Source: Thermoflexales bacterium
GTDB lineage: Bacteria; Chloroflexota; Anaerolineae; Fen-1058
Direction of reading: 5' to 3'
Length of the DNA stretch: 13,933 nucleotides
Assembly: GCA_016931085.1 (NCBI GenBank)
Contig: JAFGFO010000341.1
Span: 1-13,933 of the forward strand
The position numbers were made by a program, and so were the translations under genes. Below the pieces are notes generated by a model. That model searched no databases. It was not told the DNA's origin and saw only the letters and a program-made list of their open reading frames with translations. Positions within the stretch are counted from its first letter, which is position 1, and each line of letters begins with the position of its first letter. Positions 13,862 through 13,933 of this stretch are shown here, in pieces.

Positions 13862-13933
13862 TTTTAGTTACACAGAGCCTCACAGAGGGAACACAGAGGC
13901 ACACAGAGGCTTTAAAAAGGCTAAATCTTCTCT
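13862..13933. repeat. ACACAGAGG low-complexity repeat tract
   Basis: Several imperfect copies of CACAGAG(G) (from about 13870 to 13910) are followed by an A/T-rich end. No gene is seen here. The tract runs up to the window edge and may continue. It resembles the purine-rich dispersed repeats of large environmental bacterial genomes (recollection, not proven here). Confidence 0.55.

Noticed and set aside
13862..13933. CRISPR-like repeats at the right edge
   Set aside because: Units are only 7-9 bp, imperfect and without regular spacers; this is low-complexity sequence.

Overview
The window looks like a chromosomal segment of a GC-rich Chloroflexota bacterium, probably Anaerolineae-like. This is inferred from style rather than from a marker gene. 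The clues are exported enzymes on long Thr/Pro/Ser stalks, a secreted protein ending in an aromatic-Leu-Pro-Leu tail, an rpmF-fabD pair, and gene gaps filled with short low-complexity or palindromic tracts. No rRNA, tRNA, CRISPR array, transposase or phage gene was seen.

Layout. 1-131 is a repeat-rich gap. A membrane-anchored polysaccharide deacetylase (132-1226, minus) diverges from rpmF-fabD (1437-2557, plus). Between them is a strong two-way promoter whose two -35 boxes lie inside one perfect 20-bp palindrome. fabD converges on an HD-like putative phosphohydrolase (2585-3931, minus) across another palindrome. Two tandem paralogous zinc-ribbon proteins follow (4171-4696, plus), behind a near-consensus promoter. 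malQ (4718-6268, minus) diverges from a secreted S8 protease (6428-8794, plus); their gap holds a 41-bp hairpin element and a possible leaderless promoter.

The right third is all on the minus strand. In transcription order it holds a solo HicB-like antitoxin (13800-13615), a stalked GH99-like glycosidase (13633-12248), a ribbon-helix-helix antitoxin (12168-11857), a gutted PIN-toxin remnant (11876-11772), and a 982-aa secreted GH123/DUF4091-like protein with malectin-like, PKD and Fn3-like modules (11775-8827).

How the genes fit together. rpmF-fabD is housekeeping (ribosome and fatty acid start-up) and malQ is intracellular glucan metabolism. The deacetylase, protease, GH99-like and GH123-like proteins are all predicted to be exported and would suit a scavenger of polysaccharides, glycoproteins or cell debris. 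The most unusual pattern is that both exported glycosidase genes sit directly behind, and overlap, antitoxin-type modules with no intact toxin. The second most unusual is the spread of low-complexity tracts into coding sequence: in frame in the protease and at the malQ C-terminus.
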